Shown: positions 1 through 6,822, counted from the first letter of the stretch. The stretch is DNA of 24,582 nt from DASSBG01 sp965651365 (GCA_965651365.1 CBFGSA010000032.1:1-24582), one strand, 5' to 3'. Translations and numbers: made by a program. The notes: generated by a model from the sequence alone, not told the origin.

Positions 1-220
1 CCGCCACGCCGGTGTGATAGCGCTGCGCCTGCGGGCAGTAGGCACAATCTTCCGGACAGCCGCCGGTCTTGATCGACAACAGGGTCGACACCTGCACCGC
101 ATTCGGATCGTGATGCCTGGCGTGCACGGCATGCGCGCGCGCCAGAAGCTCGTTGAATGGCAGATCAAACAGCGCGATCACGTCCGCGCGTTGCAATGCG
201 GTCGGCATGCACAGCCCCAT
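1..220 (-). CDS. bioB: Biotin synthase BioB, N-terminal part (runs off the window)
   Basis: Radical-SAM enzyme that inserts sulfur into dethiobiotin in the last step of biotin synthesis; cytoplasmic. Only about 73 N-terminal codons are in the window, read leftward. The translation contains the three-cysteine motif CPEDCAYC that binds the SAM-cleaving 4Fe-4S cluster, within a stretch (VSTLLSIKTGGCPEDCAYCPQ) characteristic of BioB. I put the start at the ATG at 220; a second in-frame ATG lies at 208, and neither has a strong ribosome-binding site. The gene is divergent from comF, a common gammaproteobacterial arrangement. A BirA-type operator overlaps the probable -35 box just upstream, so repression by biotinyl-AMP-loaded BirA is expected. 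The identity is clear; the exact start is not. Confidence 0.95.
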   Translation of the reverse strand, partial: MGLCMPTALQRADVIALFDLPFNELLARAHAVHARHHDPNAVQVSTLLSIKTGGCPEDCAYCPQAQRYHTGVA

Positions 221-257
221 GAATATCAATCCGCGAGTGTGCGCAGCGCGCAGCCGC

Positions 258-290
258 TTGTCAACTTCACTCTTTGGTTGAGGTTTACAG
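258..290. promoter_or_regulatory. BirA-type biotin operator between bioB and comF
   Basis: TTGTCAACT at 258-266 and GGTTTACAG at 282-290 are separated by exactly 15 bases. The known BirA operator is TTGTAAACC-N14/15-GGTTTACAA, so the halves match at 7 of 9 and 8 of 9 positions. On the minus strand the left half contains TTGACA (264-259), a perfect -35 box. It lies 17 bases from a weak -10 (CACACT, 241-236) in front of bioB. Binding here would block bioB transcription. It might also affect comF, whose start lies about 65 bases to the right. Confidence 0.75.
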
Positions 291-354
291 TAGGCGCAGG
301 CCTACAAGCCGACCCGGCCTGTACCGGCTGCCGTCGAGGGCAGCGATCGGCATC

Positions 355-1113
355 ATGGCAGCCATGGCCTTTTCTCTGGACAGGGAGGTTCCAGCCGTGG
401 CAACGGCCCTGCGTTTGCCGCTGCGCCGCGCCGGGCAGGCGATGGCGGGATGGCTGCTGCCAGCGCACTGCCTGCTGTGCGGTGCGCGCGCCCAGACCGC
501 GTGCGAGTTGTGCCCGCAGTGCGTCGCCTCCATGACGCACAACCACCCCTGCTGCCGTCGCTGCGCCCTGCCGCTGGCGGTCAGCGGGGATACTTGCGGC
601 CATTGCCAGCGTCATCCGCGGCCCTGGGACCAGGCCTGGGTGCCGTTCCGCTATGCCTGGCCGCTGAACCTGCTGGAAACCCGCTTCAAGTTCTCCGGCA
701 AGCTGGACTGCGGACGCAGTCTGGCGGAACTGTGGCGGCGGGCCGGCCCGCCGACCGAACGTCCCCAGAACATCATTCCCGTACCGCTGCACCCGCGCCG
801 CCTGCGCGAGCGCGGCTACAACCAGGCGCTGGAACTGGCGCGGCCGCTGGCCCGGGCCTGGGACATTCCGCTTGAACTGCAGCATCTGACTCGCCAGCGT
901 CATACCGATCCGCAGAGCGAACTGGATGCCGTGGCCCGTCGGCGCAACCTGCGCGACGCCTTTGCCGTCGCTGCGAGCGCACGCCTGCCCGCACATGTTG
1001 CCGTGCTCGACGATGTCATGACCACCGGCGCCACCCTCGCCGAATGCACCCGCACCCTGAAGCGCGCCGGGGTGAAGCGGGTCGATGTGTGGGCTCTGGC
1101 GCGAGCGGCTTGA
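355..1113 (+). CDS. comF: ComF-family phosphoribosyltransferase-like protein
   Basis: The product is about 252 aa, cytoplasmic, and belongs to the ComF/GntX family linked to DNA uptake and competence. The N-terminal part carries a zinc-finger-like set of cysteines (CLLCGA, CELCPQC, CCRRC, CGHC). The C-terminal part is a type I phosphoribosyltransferase fold with the PRPP-binding loop VAVLDDVMTTGATL. Length and architecture are normal for the family. The frame stays open leftward to a TTG at 274, but that lies inside the BirA operator, so I prefer the ATG at 355 (another ATG is at 364); none has a clear Shine-Dalgarno. It is divergent from bioB and convergent with the DUF488 gene. Its enzymatic role is unproven in any organism, to my knowledge. 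Confidence 0.9.
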   Translation: MAAMAFSLDREVPAVATALRLPLRRAGQAMAGWLLPAHCLLCGARAQTACELCPQCVASMTHNHPCCRRCALPLAVSGDTCGHCQRHPRPWDQAWVPFRYAWPLNLLETRFKFSGKLDCGRSLAELWRRAGPPTERPQNIIPVPLHPRRLRERGYNQALELARPLARAWDIPLELQHLTRQRHTDPQSELDAVARRRNLRDAFAVAASARLPAHVAVLDDVMTTGATLAECTRTLKRAGVKRVDVWALARAA

Positions 1114-1159
1114 AGCGACTTTCCTCGGCTGCCAGGACTCCATCGCTGTCTTGCCCCTC

Positions 1160-1516
1160 TCAGGTATCGCGCAGCAGTTCCTGCAAAAAGGCGGCGTTGC
1201 TGTGCTCGCTGTCCCTGGCCGCAAAAACCAGGGTGACGCGGCCCCTGCGGGCACGTTTGCGCAGATCGTCCAGCGCCTGTTGTGCCTCGTCGCTGCCCTT
1301 GAGCTCCTTGCGGTAGCGTTTGCGGAACTCGTCCCAGCGATCCGGATCGTGGCCGAACCACTTGCGCAGCTCGGTGGATGGCGCCAGCGCCTTGATCCAG
1401 TCGTCCAGCCTGGCCTCGTCCTTGCTGACGCCACGCGGCCAGATGCGATCGATCAGAACGCGATAACCGTCATTTTTTGCCGCGTCCTCGTAGGCGCGCT
1501 TGATGCGAATGCTCAT
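1160..1516 (-). CDS. DUF488 family (YeaO-like) protein
   Basis: The product is a small cytoplasmic protein of 118 aa. It matches the DUF488/YeaO family through the signatures RVLIDRIWPRGVSK near residue 20, WIKALAPSTELRKWFGH in the middle and FRKRYRKEL after it. The function of the family is not established. The ATG at 1516 is chosen because a strong ribosome-binding site (GGAGG) lies about 9 bases upstream; the longer open frame to 1534 has no such signal. It converges on comF with a 46-bp gap. The remains of an mltF-like gene begin within about 30 bp of its start on the opposite strand, so its present 5' neighbourhood was probably produced by a rearrangement. Confidence 0.85.
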   Translation of the reverse strand: MSIRIKRAYEDAAKNDGYRVLIDRIWPRGVSKDEARLDDWIKALAPSTELRKWFGHDPDRWDEFRKRYRKELKGSDEAQQALDDLRKRARRGRVTLVFAARDSEHSNAAFLQELLRDT

Positions 1517-1547
1517 GTTTGTCCACCTCCGCACTCAGCATGCGCTG

Positions 1548-2007
1548 TCACCGCCAGCTTGTCGAGCAGCAGGCACGCCAGCAGGTGGTGTGCCACCGCG
1601 ATGGTCCGCGCCTGAAGTCGGTGGCCGAACTGGCCAGCCTGGATTTGCGGGTTGTCGGCGACAGCGGTTTTGTCGAACGGCTGTACGCCTTGCAGGCCGC
1701 CCAGGCTTCTGGCCCGGATTATTCATGATGAAGACCGGATCCGGTTCGCCCTGGCGGCCGACAACGTCGGTTGCGGCCATGTGCGCGCGCCGCGCCGACT
1801 GGCTGCACGCCTCGCCACGACCCCGACCGTTGGAACGAGCTGAGCCAGGTGCTGCCGCTGCTGGGCAAGCGCCGCTACTACCGCAGCCTCAAGCACGGCT
1901 ACGCCCGCGGCGCCGAGCCGGTGCGCTACATCCAGCGCATCCGCAACTATGCCGACATCCTGCGGCACAAGGTCGAAGACCAGCACACCCTCGTCGCCGG
2001 CAACTGA
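1548..2007 (+). pseudogene. Remnant of an mltF-like membrane-bound lytic transglycosylase
   Basis: Three pieces of an MltF-type protein lie in order. Piece 1 (about 1548-1708) reads like the late part of the periplasmic solute-binding-like domain: VVCHRDGPRLKSVAELASL followed by VVGDSGFVERLYALQ. Piece 2 (about 1731-1812, a different frame) reads RIRFALAADNVGCGHVRAPRR, the late transglycosylase-domain segment that in MltF is RTWFALASYNVGFGHMLDAR. Piece 3 (about 1815-2007, back in the first frame) reads DPDRWNELSQVLPLL then RYYRSLKHGYARG, the MltF C-terminal segment. The gene's 5' end, roughly 200 internal codons including the catalytic glutamate region, and one reading-frame register are missing. 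It is not functional. A 19-bp sequence at 1709-1727 sits exactly between pieces 1 and 2. The family comparison is from memory of E. coli MltF. Confidence 0.75.
1709..1727 (-). repeat. 19-bp dispersed repeat, copy 1 (mltF deletion junction)
   Basis: CTGGCCCGGATTATTCATG on the plus strand is the exact reverse complement of 21664-21682. It fills the gap between the first and second mltF-like fragments and brings an in-frame TGA at 1726-1728. An exact 19-base match twice in 24.6 kb is not expected by chance. I infer it is the scar or end of a mobile or repetitive sequence. Confidence 0.7.
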
Positions 2008-2059
2008 ACACAGCCCGTGCACGGCGAGAAAATCGCGCCGCGTTGAAACACCGCACGAT

Positions 2060-2190
2060 GGATCCCGGATGGCCGCTGTGCGGCGTCCAGGATGACAGCC
2101 CGCGAGAAAGCCTTCATCCGGGGCCGGCCGCAGGACGGAATCTCCCGCGTCGTCATCCTGGGGCCGGCCGCAGGCCGGAACCCGGGATCC
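2060..2190. repeat. Cluster of three related ~35-bp intergenic repeats
   Basis: Copy A (2060-2095) runs from GGATCCCGG to CCAGGATGAC and is in inverted orientation to copy C (2152-2190), which runs from GTCATCCTGG to CCCGGGATCC. Copy B (2113-2145) is a degenerate version in the same orientation as C. B and C share GGGGCCGGCCGCAGG followed by a variable base and CGGAA (2120-2140 and 2160-2180, 20 of 21 identical) at an exact 40-bp offset. There is no coding content. They look like short palindromic intergenic elements of the REP or MITE type. Confidence 0.7.
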
Positions 2191-2219
2191 AATTTGCTTT
2201 GCTGCCCCCGCCAAGCCGC

Positions 2220-2340
2220 GTCATCCTGCGCGTAGGGCGCTTGCGCCTGCAGTCGCAGGATCCGTGCATAGGACTCGCGGGATGGATTCTGCGACTGCGC
2301 TCCCCCGGATCAAGTCCTGGGTCGCTGCGCGCAGAATGAC
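2220..2340. repeat. 121-bp element with terminal inverted repeats (MITE/REP-like)
   Basis: The ends are GTCATCCTGCGC (2220-2231) and GCGCAGAATGAC (2329-2340), inverted repeats with one mismatch. Inside lies a second inverted pair, GCAGTCGCAGGATCC and GGATTCTGCGACTGC, so the unit could fold into a long hairpin. It encodes nothing recognisable. Its left end resembles the GTCATCCTG end of the neighbouring repeats at 2060-2190. With those, it fills the gene-free stretch between the mltF remnant and the LOG gene. I see nothing else between 2008 and 2403. Confidence 0.65.
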
Positions 2341-2403
2341 AAAATTGCCATGAGGTACGCAGGCGCAGCAGGGCTATCACACCCCTGAGTCAGGGGGTGC
2401 CGC

Positions 2404-2985
2404 TCAGTCGTGCACCACGGCAAAATTGCGTGCGTCCGCGCTCCAGCGCGGTGCCGCGTCGATGGCTGGCAGCACCTCGGCGGGGGTCGCCACGCGCTGC
2501 CACATGGCCGCATGCTCGACATTCATGAAATGCGCCGCGATCACCCGGTCCATGAAGGCTTCCAGCGGCTGCCAGTAATCCAGGGTGTCGAGCAGGATGA
2601 TCGGATTGAGATAGATTCCCAGTCGTTTCAGGGTGATCGCCTCGAACAGCTCCTCCAGCGTGCCGCAGCCACCGGGCAGGGCCACCACGGCATCCGAACC
2701 GGTCAGCAGGCGATGCTTGCGCTCGCGCATGTCCTCGACCAGTTGCAGGTCGGTCAGGCCCTGGTGGCTCCACTCCAGATCAGCCATGAAGCGCGGAATG
2801 ATACCGATCACCTGCCCGCCATGTTCCAGCGCACCATCGGCCACCGCACCCATCGAGCCGGCCGAGCCGCCGCCAAAGACCAGCGTATGCCCAGCCCGGG
2901 CAATCCGCCCGCCCAGCTCCCGCGCCGCCTCGCGATAGACCGCGTCGGCCTTGTCGCTGGACGCGCAATACACGCAAATCCGCAT
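2404..2985 (-). CDS. LOG family protein (TIGR00730), nucleoside-monophosphate phosphoribohydrolase-like
   Basis: The product is a cytoplasmic Rossmann-type protein of 193 aa, the usual family length. Family members cleave the N-glycosidic bond of (cytokinin) nucleoside 5'-monophosphates, releasing the base and ribose 5-phosphate. Bacterial members often act in nucleotide housekeeping rather than hormone synthesis. The sequence shows the glycine loop FGGGSAGSMG (residues 37-46), the conserved MRERK (86-90), and the family-defining PGGCGTLEE (104-112) holding the catalytic glutamate. The start ATG at 2985 has a purine-rich site (AAGGACGGA) upstream. The gene is divergent from the HTH-ATPase-STAS gene and has repeats on its 3' side. 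The precise substrate cannot be read from sequence. Confidence 0.92.
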   Translation of the reverse strand: MRICVYCASSDKADAVYREAARELGGRIARAGHTLVFGGGSAGSMGAVADGALEHGGQVIGIIPRFMADLEWSHQGLTDLQLVEDMRERKHRLLTGSDAVVALPGGCGTLEELFEAITLKRLGIYLNPIILLDTLDYWQPLEAFMDRVIAAHFMNVEHAAMWQRVATPAEVLPAIDAAPRWSADARNFAVVHD

Positions 2986-3177
2986 CTTTCCGTCCTTCTC
3001 CCACGAGGCCCAAGAGTGTACAGCGGCCCTTGTGGCCGGATGCGTCCGAGTTAGCCTGGCTGTCGGCGGCTCACAACGCAGTCAATTGGCAACCCTGTGA
3101 AAGCAACATGTTACATCCTGCATGAGTGCGTCAAGGCCGCTATACCTCACATCACTTTACAATCATGCGAGCCCAAC

Positions 3178-3206
3178 TTTCCAATCTTCTTGATCTGCTT
3201 TACAGT
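3178..3206 (+). promoter_or_regulatory. Possible promoter giving a leaderless mRNA
   Basis: TTTCCA (3178-3183), a 17-base spacer and TACAGT (3201-3206) match the sigma70 boxes at 4 of 6 positions each. Transcription about 7 bases downstream would start at the A of the ATG at 3213. No Shine-Dalgarno is visible before that ATG, which fits a leaderless message. A weaker alternative is TTGGCA (3086-3091) with TGTTAC (3109-3114). Both are inferences. Confidence 0.35.
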
Positions 3207-3212
3207 TGACAA

Positions 3213-4271
3213 ATGCCACGCAGCCGATCTGACCAAATTGACGCAGCCCTGCTGGAGTCCGTCCAGGCCCACCCCAGGGACCTGACGCGTACCGTCGCGG
3301 ACCAAGTTGGCGTCAGCCGACAGGCGGTGGCTACCCGGGCCAAGGCACTGGTGGAAGGCGGGTTTCTGGCGCGTTCCGGGACGACACGACCCACGTATGT
3401 CCTGGGTCCCAAACGGCAAGGTCGGTTCACATACGAACGTGAGGGATTGGCAGAAGATCGTGTTTGGAGAGAAGATGTCGCCCCTTTGCTGAGCGGACTC
3501 CCGGCCAACGCACTCGACATTGCCCATCATGGCATCTCGGAGATGGTCAACAACGCGGTCGATCACTCGGACGGCACCAGGGTTGAGGTGTTGGTTGTTC
3601 GCGACACTGACAATGTCCTGCTATTGGTTGAAGACAACGGCGTGGGCATTTTTGGCAAGATCTCGCGTGCGCTGGGCCTGCCAGATGTTCGACTGGCTCT
3701 GTTGGAACTCGGCAAAGGCAAATTCACGACCGACCCCCAGAATCACACGGGAGAGGGCGTCTTCTTCACATCGCGAATGTTTGACCTTTTCCAGATCGCA
3801 TCTGGCGAATTGGTGTTTTATCACGACGGCAGTGAACTGGATGACGCCCTGTACGATGTCGACGAGCCGCCGCTGGACAGGGGAACCCGGGTGGTCATGC
3901 GAATTTCCGCGACATCAAGCCGCACCGTCAAGGAGATATTCGACGAGTTTTCAAGCGGCCCCGAGGACTACAGCTTCGCCAAGACGATTGTCCCGGTCCG
4001 CCTGGCCAGAATAGGCAATGAGAACCTGGTTTCCCGCGCTCAAGCCAAGCGTCTCATGCAACGGGTTGACCAGTTTCGCTGCGTGGTTCTGGACTTTGCC
4101 GAAATTGAGAGTATCGGCCAGGCATTTGCCGACGAAGTATTTCGCGTGTTTGCCAACGCCCATCCAGACGTGGAGCTGGTTGCAGAAAACGCCGTCCCGG
4201 AAGTGCAGCAGATGATCCGGCGAGCCGAGGTCGCTCGCGATCGTGACAATGGTCGGTTATCCCTGCGGTAG
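3213..4271 (+). CDS. Winged-helix + GHKL ATPase + STAS-like (DUF4325) fusion regulator
   Basis: The product is a 352-aa soluble protein with three modules. Residues about 8-60 form a MarR/GntR-like winged helix (TVADQVGVSRQAVATRAKALVEGGFL). Residues about 85-235 form a GHKL ATP-binding domain, with N-box EMVNNAVDH (110-118), G1 DNGVGIF (141-147) and G2 GEGVFFTSR (180-188). Residues about 255-335 match the STAS-like DUF4325 family (SRAQAKRL, VLDFAEIESIGQAFADEVFRVF). In RsbW/SpoIIAB-type switches the kinase and the STAS antagonist are separate proteins; here both are joined to a DNA-binding module. Homologues of this layout exist as unnamed proteins, but I know of no described function. Base composition is clearly less GC-rich than the neighbours, suggesting transfer. 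It stands alone between a divergent and a convergent gene. Confidence 0.85.
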   Translation: MPRSRSDQIDAALLESVQAHPRDLTRTVADQVGVSRQAVATRAKALVEGGFLARSGTTRPTYVLGPKRQGRFTYEREGLAEDRVWREDVAPLLSGLPANALDIAHHGISEMVNNAVDHSDGTRVEVLVVRDTDNVLLLVEDNGVGIFGKISRALGLPDVRLALLELGKGKFTTDPQNHTGEGVFFTSRMFDLFQIASGELVFYHDGSELDDALYDVDEPPLDRGTRVVMRISATSSRTVKEIFDEFSSGPEDYSFAKTIVPVRLARIGNENLVSRAQAKRLMQRVDQFRCVVLDFAEIESIGQAFADEVFRVFANAHPDVELVAENAVPEVQQMIRRAEVARDRDNGRLSLR

Positions 4272-4284
4272 AGCGCTTGCAGCG

Positions 4285-4311
4285 GGCCGGGACCTGTCGT
4301 ACGACCCGGCC
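4285..4311. terminator. GC-rich stem-loop between convergent genes
   Basis: GGCCGGG (4285-4291) pairs with CCCGGCC (4305-4311) across a 13-base loop, between the stop of the ATPase-STAS gene and the stop of rho. There is no T-run on either side. It could be a bidirectional mRNA-end stem or a weak terminator rather than a classical intrinsic terminator. Confidence 0.35.
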
Positions 4312-4351
4312 GGCGCTGCGAATCCCGGATCACCAATCCCGAATCGCGGCC

Positions 4352-6028
4352 TTACCGCCGCATGGCGGCGAAAAACTCGTCGTTGGTCTTGGTGTTTTTC
4401 ATCTTGTCGAGCATGAACTCCATCGCTGCCAGCTCGTCCATCGGGTGCAGCAGCTTGCGCAGGATCCACACCTTCTGCAGCATGTCCGGCGGAATCAGCA
4501 GGTCCTCGCGGCGGGTGCCGGAGCGGTTGATGTCGATGGCCGGGTACACGCGCTTTTCGGCGATGCGGCGGTTGAGGTGCACTTCCATGTTGCCGGTGCC
4601 CTTGAATTCCTCGTAGATCACCTCGTCCATCTTCGAGCCGGTGTCGACCAGGGCGGTGGCGAGGATGGTCAGGCTGCCGCCTTCCTCGACATTGCGCGCG
4701 GCCCCGAAAAAGCGCTTGGGTCGCTGCAGGGCATTGGCGTCGACGCCGCCGGTCAGCACCTTGCCCGAGGATGGCACCACGGTGTTGTAGGCGCGGGCCA
4801 GGCGGGTGATCGAGTCGAGCAGGATGATCACGTCGCGCTTGTGTTCGACCAGGCGCTTGGCGCGCTCGATCACCATTTCGGCGACCTGCACGTGACGCGC
4901 GGCCGGTTCGTCGAAGGTGGAACTGACCACTTCGGCGCGCACCGAGCGCGCCATCTCGGTCACTTCCTCGGGGCGCTCGTCGATCAGCAGGATGATCAGG
5001 TGGGCGTCGGGGTGGTTGTGCACGATGGCCTGGGCCACGTTCTGCAGCATCATGGTCTTGCCGGCCTTGGGCGGCGACACGATCAGGCCGCGCTGGCCCT
5101 TGCCGACCGGCGCGATCATGTCCAGGATGCGGCCGGTGATGTCCTCGCTGGAGCCGTTGCCGCGCTCCAGATGGAACGCCTGGCGCGGGAACAGCGGGGT
5201 CAGGTTCTCGAACAGGATCTTGTTCTTCGACGCCACCGGCGGCTCGCCGTTGATGTCGTCGACGCGCAGCATCGCGAAGTAGCGCTCGTTCTCCTTCGGG
5301 TGGCGCACGCGCCCGGTCAGGTAGTCGCCGGTGCGCAGGTTGAAGCGGCGGATCTGGCTGGGGCTGACGTAGATGTCGTCGGCGCCGGACAGGTAGGACT
5401 CGGCGGCCGAGCGCAGAAAGCCGAAGCCGTCCTGCAGGATTTCCAGCACGCCCTCGCCCCAGATACCGCCGCCGGACTGGGCGTGCGCCTTGAGGATGTT
5501 GAAGATGACGTTCTGCTTGCGGGCGCGGGCGACGTGCTCCTCGATGCCCAGCTCCTCGGCCTTGTTCATCAGCTCGACGGCGTTCATGGCCTTGAGCTCG
5601 GTGAGGTTGATCAGGCGCGAGCTGTCGCCGGCGTCGACGCCCTCGTCGTTCTCGTCGATGTCCTCGTTGGGCATGCCGTGGCGCGGCCCGCGGTCGTTGC
5701 GACCCCCGCGGCGGCGACCCTTCTTGTTGTCGCGGCGCTTCTTGTTCTTGCCGCCGTGCGACTGGCCACCGCGGTTGTCATTGCCCTTGTCGTCGCCATC
5801 ACTCTTGCCGCCGCCGTCAGTGTTGCCGGACGACCCGGACGCGCCATCGCCACCGGGCTGGCTTTTGGCTTCGTCGGACTTGTACTTGTCACCGGATGCT
5901 TCCGGCGCGGCCTTCTTGCGCCGTGGGGCACGCTTGGGCTTGTCCTGGTTTTCAGGCTTGGATGACGCCTTGTCGGCATCATTGGCGGGGGCAGCGCCGG
6001 GCGCTTGCTGTTCTTCAGTATCGGACAC
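4352..6028 (-). CDS. rho: Transcription termination factor Rho with long disordered N-terminus
   Basis: Hexameric RNA-dependent ATPase/helicase that ends transcription. The canonical core starts at about residue 141 (NLTELKAMNAVELM) and runs 418 residues, almost exactly the length of E. coli Rho. It contains the RNA-binding cold-shock fold (GFGFLRS), Walker A SPPKAGKT, Walker B LIILLIDE with the following RPEEVTEM, and the C-terminal NDEFFAAMRR. In front lie about 138 residues of low-complexity sequence rich in Lys, Arg, Asp, Gly and Ser. The start is a GTG at 6028 with GAGG about 8 bases upstream. The open frame continues further left only by overlapping trxA in another frame. It lies 206 bp behind trxA on the same strand, the classical trxA-rho order. 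Confidence 0.97.
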   Translation of the reverse strand: MSDTEEQQAPGAAPANDADKASSKPENQDKPKRAPRRKKAAPEASGDKYKSDEAKSQPGGDGASGSSGNTDGGGKSDGDDKGNDNRGGQSHGGKNKKRRDNKKGRRRGGRNDRGPRHGMPNEDIDENDEGVDAGDSSRLINLTELKAMNAVELMNKAEELGIEEHVARARKQNVIFNILKAHAQSGGGIWGEGVLEILQDGFGFLRSAAESYLSGADDIYVSPSQIRRFNLRTGDYLTGRVRHPKENERYFAMLRVDDINGEPPVASKNKILFENLTPLFPRQAFHLERGNGSSEDITGRILDMIAPVGKGQRGLIVSPPKAGKTMMLQNVAQAIVHNHPDAHLIILLIDERPEEVTEMARSVRAEVVSSTFDEPAARHVQVAEMVIERAKRLVEHKRDVIILLDSITRLARAYNTVVPSSGKVLTGGVDANALQRPKRFFGAARNVEEGGSLTILATALVDTGSKMDEVIYEEFKGTGNMEVHLNRRIAEKRVYPAIDINRSGTRREDLLIPPDMLQKVWILRKLLHPMDELAAMEFMLDKMKNTKTNDEFFAAMRR

Positions 6029-6195
6029 GGACGGACCTCGAATGGGCGCCGGGGGGAGGGAAAAATTCAGGGATGCGGCGGGCGGACGCCCACAGCAAGG
6101 TTGAAAATAGCACCGTTGTGCGGCCGGCGTCCAGTGTCTCGCCGACCAGCGTTCAGACTCAAGCGTCTGGCAATCGGCCTGCAACAACGCGCGAT

Positions 6196-6218
6196 GGAGC
6201 GCGGCCATGGGCCGCTCC
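6196..6218. repeat. GGAGCG-type hairpin repeat after trxA
   Basis: GGAGCG (6196-6201) and CGCTCC (6213-6218) form the base of a hairpin with GGCC-rich inner arms, 17 bases past the trxA stop. On the minus strand it reads CAGGAGCGGCCCATGG, closely related to the TAGGAGCGGCC element at 17108-17134. It may reduce read-through from trxA into rho or stabilise the trxA 3' end. Confidence 0.5.
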
Positions 6219-6234
6219 TGCAGAGTTTGACCGG

Positions 6235-6561
6235 TCAGGCCACCTTGTCCAGCATCTGCGTGAACGCACCCTTGGGCTTGGCGCCGATCTCGGTGGCCTC
6301 GACCTTGCCATCCTTGAACAGCAGCAGGGTCGGGATCGAGCGCACGTTGTATTTCACCGCCGAATTCTGGTTTTCGTCGATGTTCAGCTTGACGATCTTG
6401 ACCCGGCCCTGATATTCGCCGGCCAGCTCGTCCAGCATCGGCGCCAGCGCGCGGCAGGGACCGCACCATTCGGCCCAGAAATCGACCAGCACGGGCTGGT
6501 CGGCGTTCAGCACCTCGGCTTCGAAATCGCTGTCGCTGATGTGCTTGATGAGATCGCTCAT
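6235..6561 (-). CDS. trxA: Thioredoxin 1
   Basis: A 108-aa cytoplasmic dithiol-disulfide oxidoreductase with the standard thioredoxin fold. The active site is WCGPC (residues 32-36), and the cis-proline loop is RSIPT near residue 75. Length and sequence are those of ordinary TrxA. It supplies electrons to, among others, ribonucleotide reductase, whose operon is a few kilobases away. The gene lies upstream of rho on the same strand and divergent from rhlB, as in many gammaproteobacteria. Nothing is unusual. Confidence 0.97.
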   Translation of the reverse strand: MSDLIKHISDSDFEAEVLNADQPVLVDFWAEWCGPCRALAPMLDELAGEYQGRVKIVKLNIDENQNSAVKYNVRSIPTLLLFKDGKVEATEIGAKPKGAFTQMLDKVA

Positions 6562-6634
6562 GTTTTGCTCCGCAAATTCAGTGTTGACGTAAGGTGGCGA
6601 CTGTCGGGCCCGACTTCAATGGTCGGCCGCAGGA

Positions 6635-6653
6635 ACCGGAACCTGGTTCCGGT
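6635..6653. promoter_or_regulatory. Perfect 19-bp palindrome between trxA and rhlB
   Basis: ACCGGAACCTGGTTCCGGT has two perfect 9-base arms around a single central T. It lies 74 bp before the trxA start and 170 bp before the rhlB start. The geometry suits a dimeric transcription factor rather than an RNA hairpin, which would need a loop. The binding protein is unknown to me. Confidence 0.45.
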
Positions 6654-6822
6654 CGATGTTACCAAGACCGGCAGGCTGCTAGACTGGCGCATCGCACTTG
6701 TGCCTGTCAGGCGCCTGCTCTGGCCACGATCCACGGGGATCGGGCACTTCGGGTCGCTGTACACAGAGCGCCGGCTGTCCCGCAGGGTCGGCCGCCATTA
6801 TGACCCAAAAAAGAATTCTTGC

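Noticed and set aside
1500..2339. Plus-strand open frame of 279 codons through the mltF remnant and repeats
   Set aside because: It runs through repeats and does not follow the frames that show MltF similarity.
2060..2340. CRISPR array
   Set aside because: The repeats differ in length and orientation, there are too few copies, no regular spacers are present, and no cas genes are nearby.
4277..5965. Plus-strand open frame of 562 codons over rho
   Set aside because: It is antisense to rho; its Val/Ala/Gln/His-rich translation has no homology features.
6029..6469. Extension of rho upstream of the GTG at 6028, or a separate rhoL leader gene
   Set aside because: The extension overlaps trxA in another frame and has no similarity to Rho. 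A start at about 6210 inside the hairpin repeat is possible but has no support.
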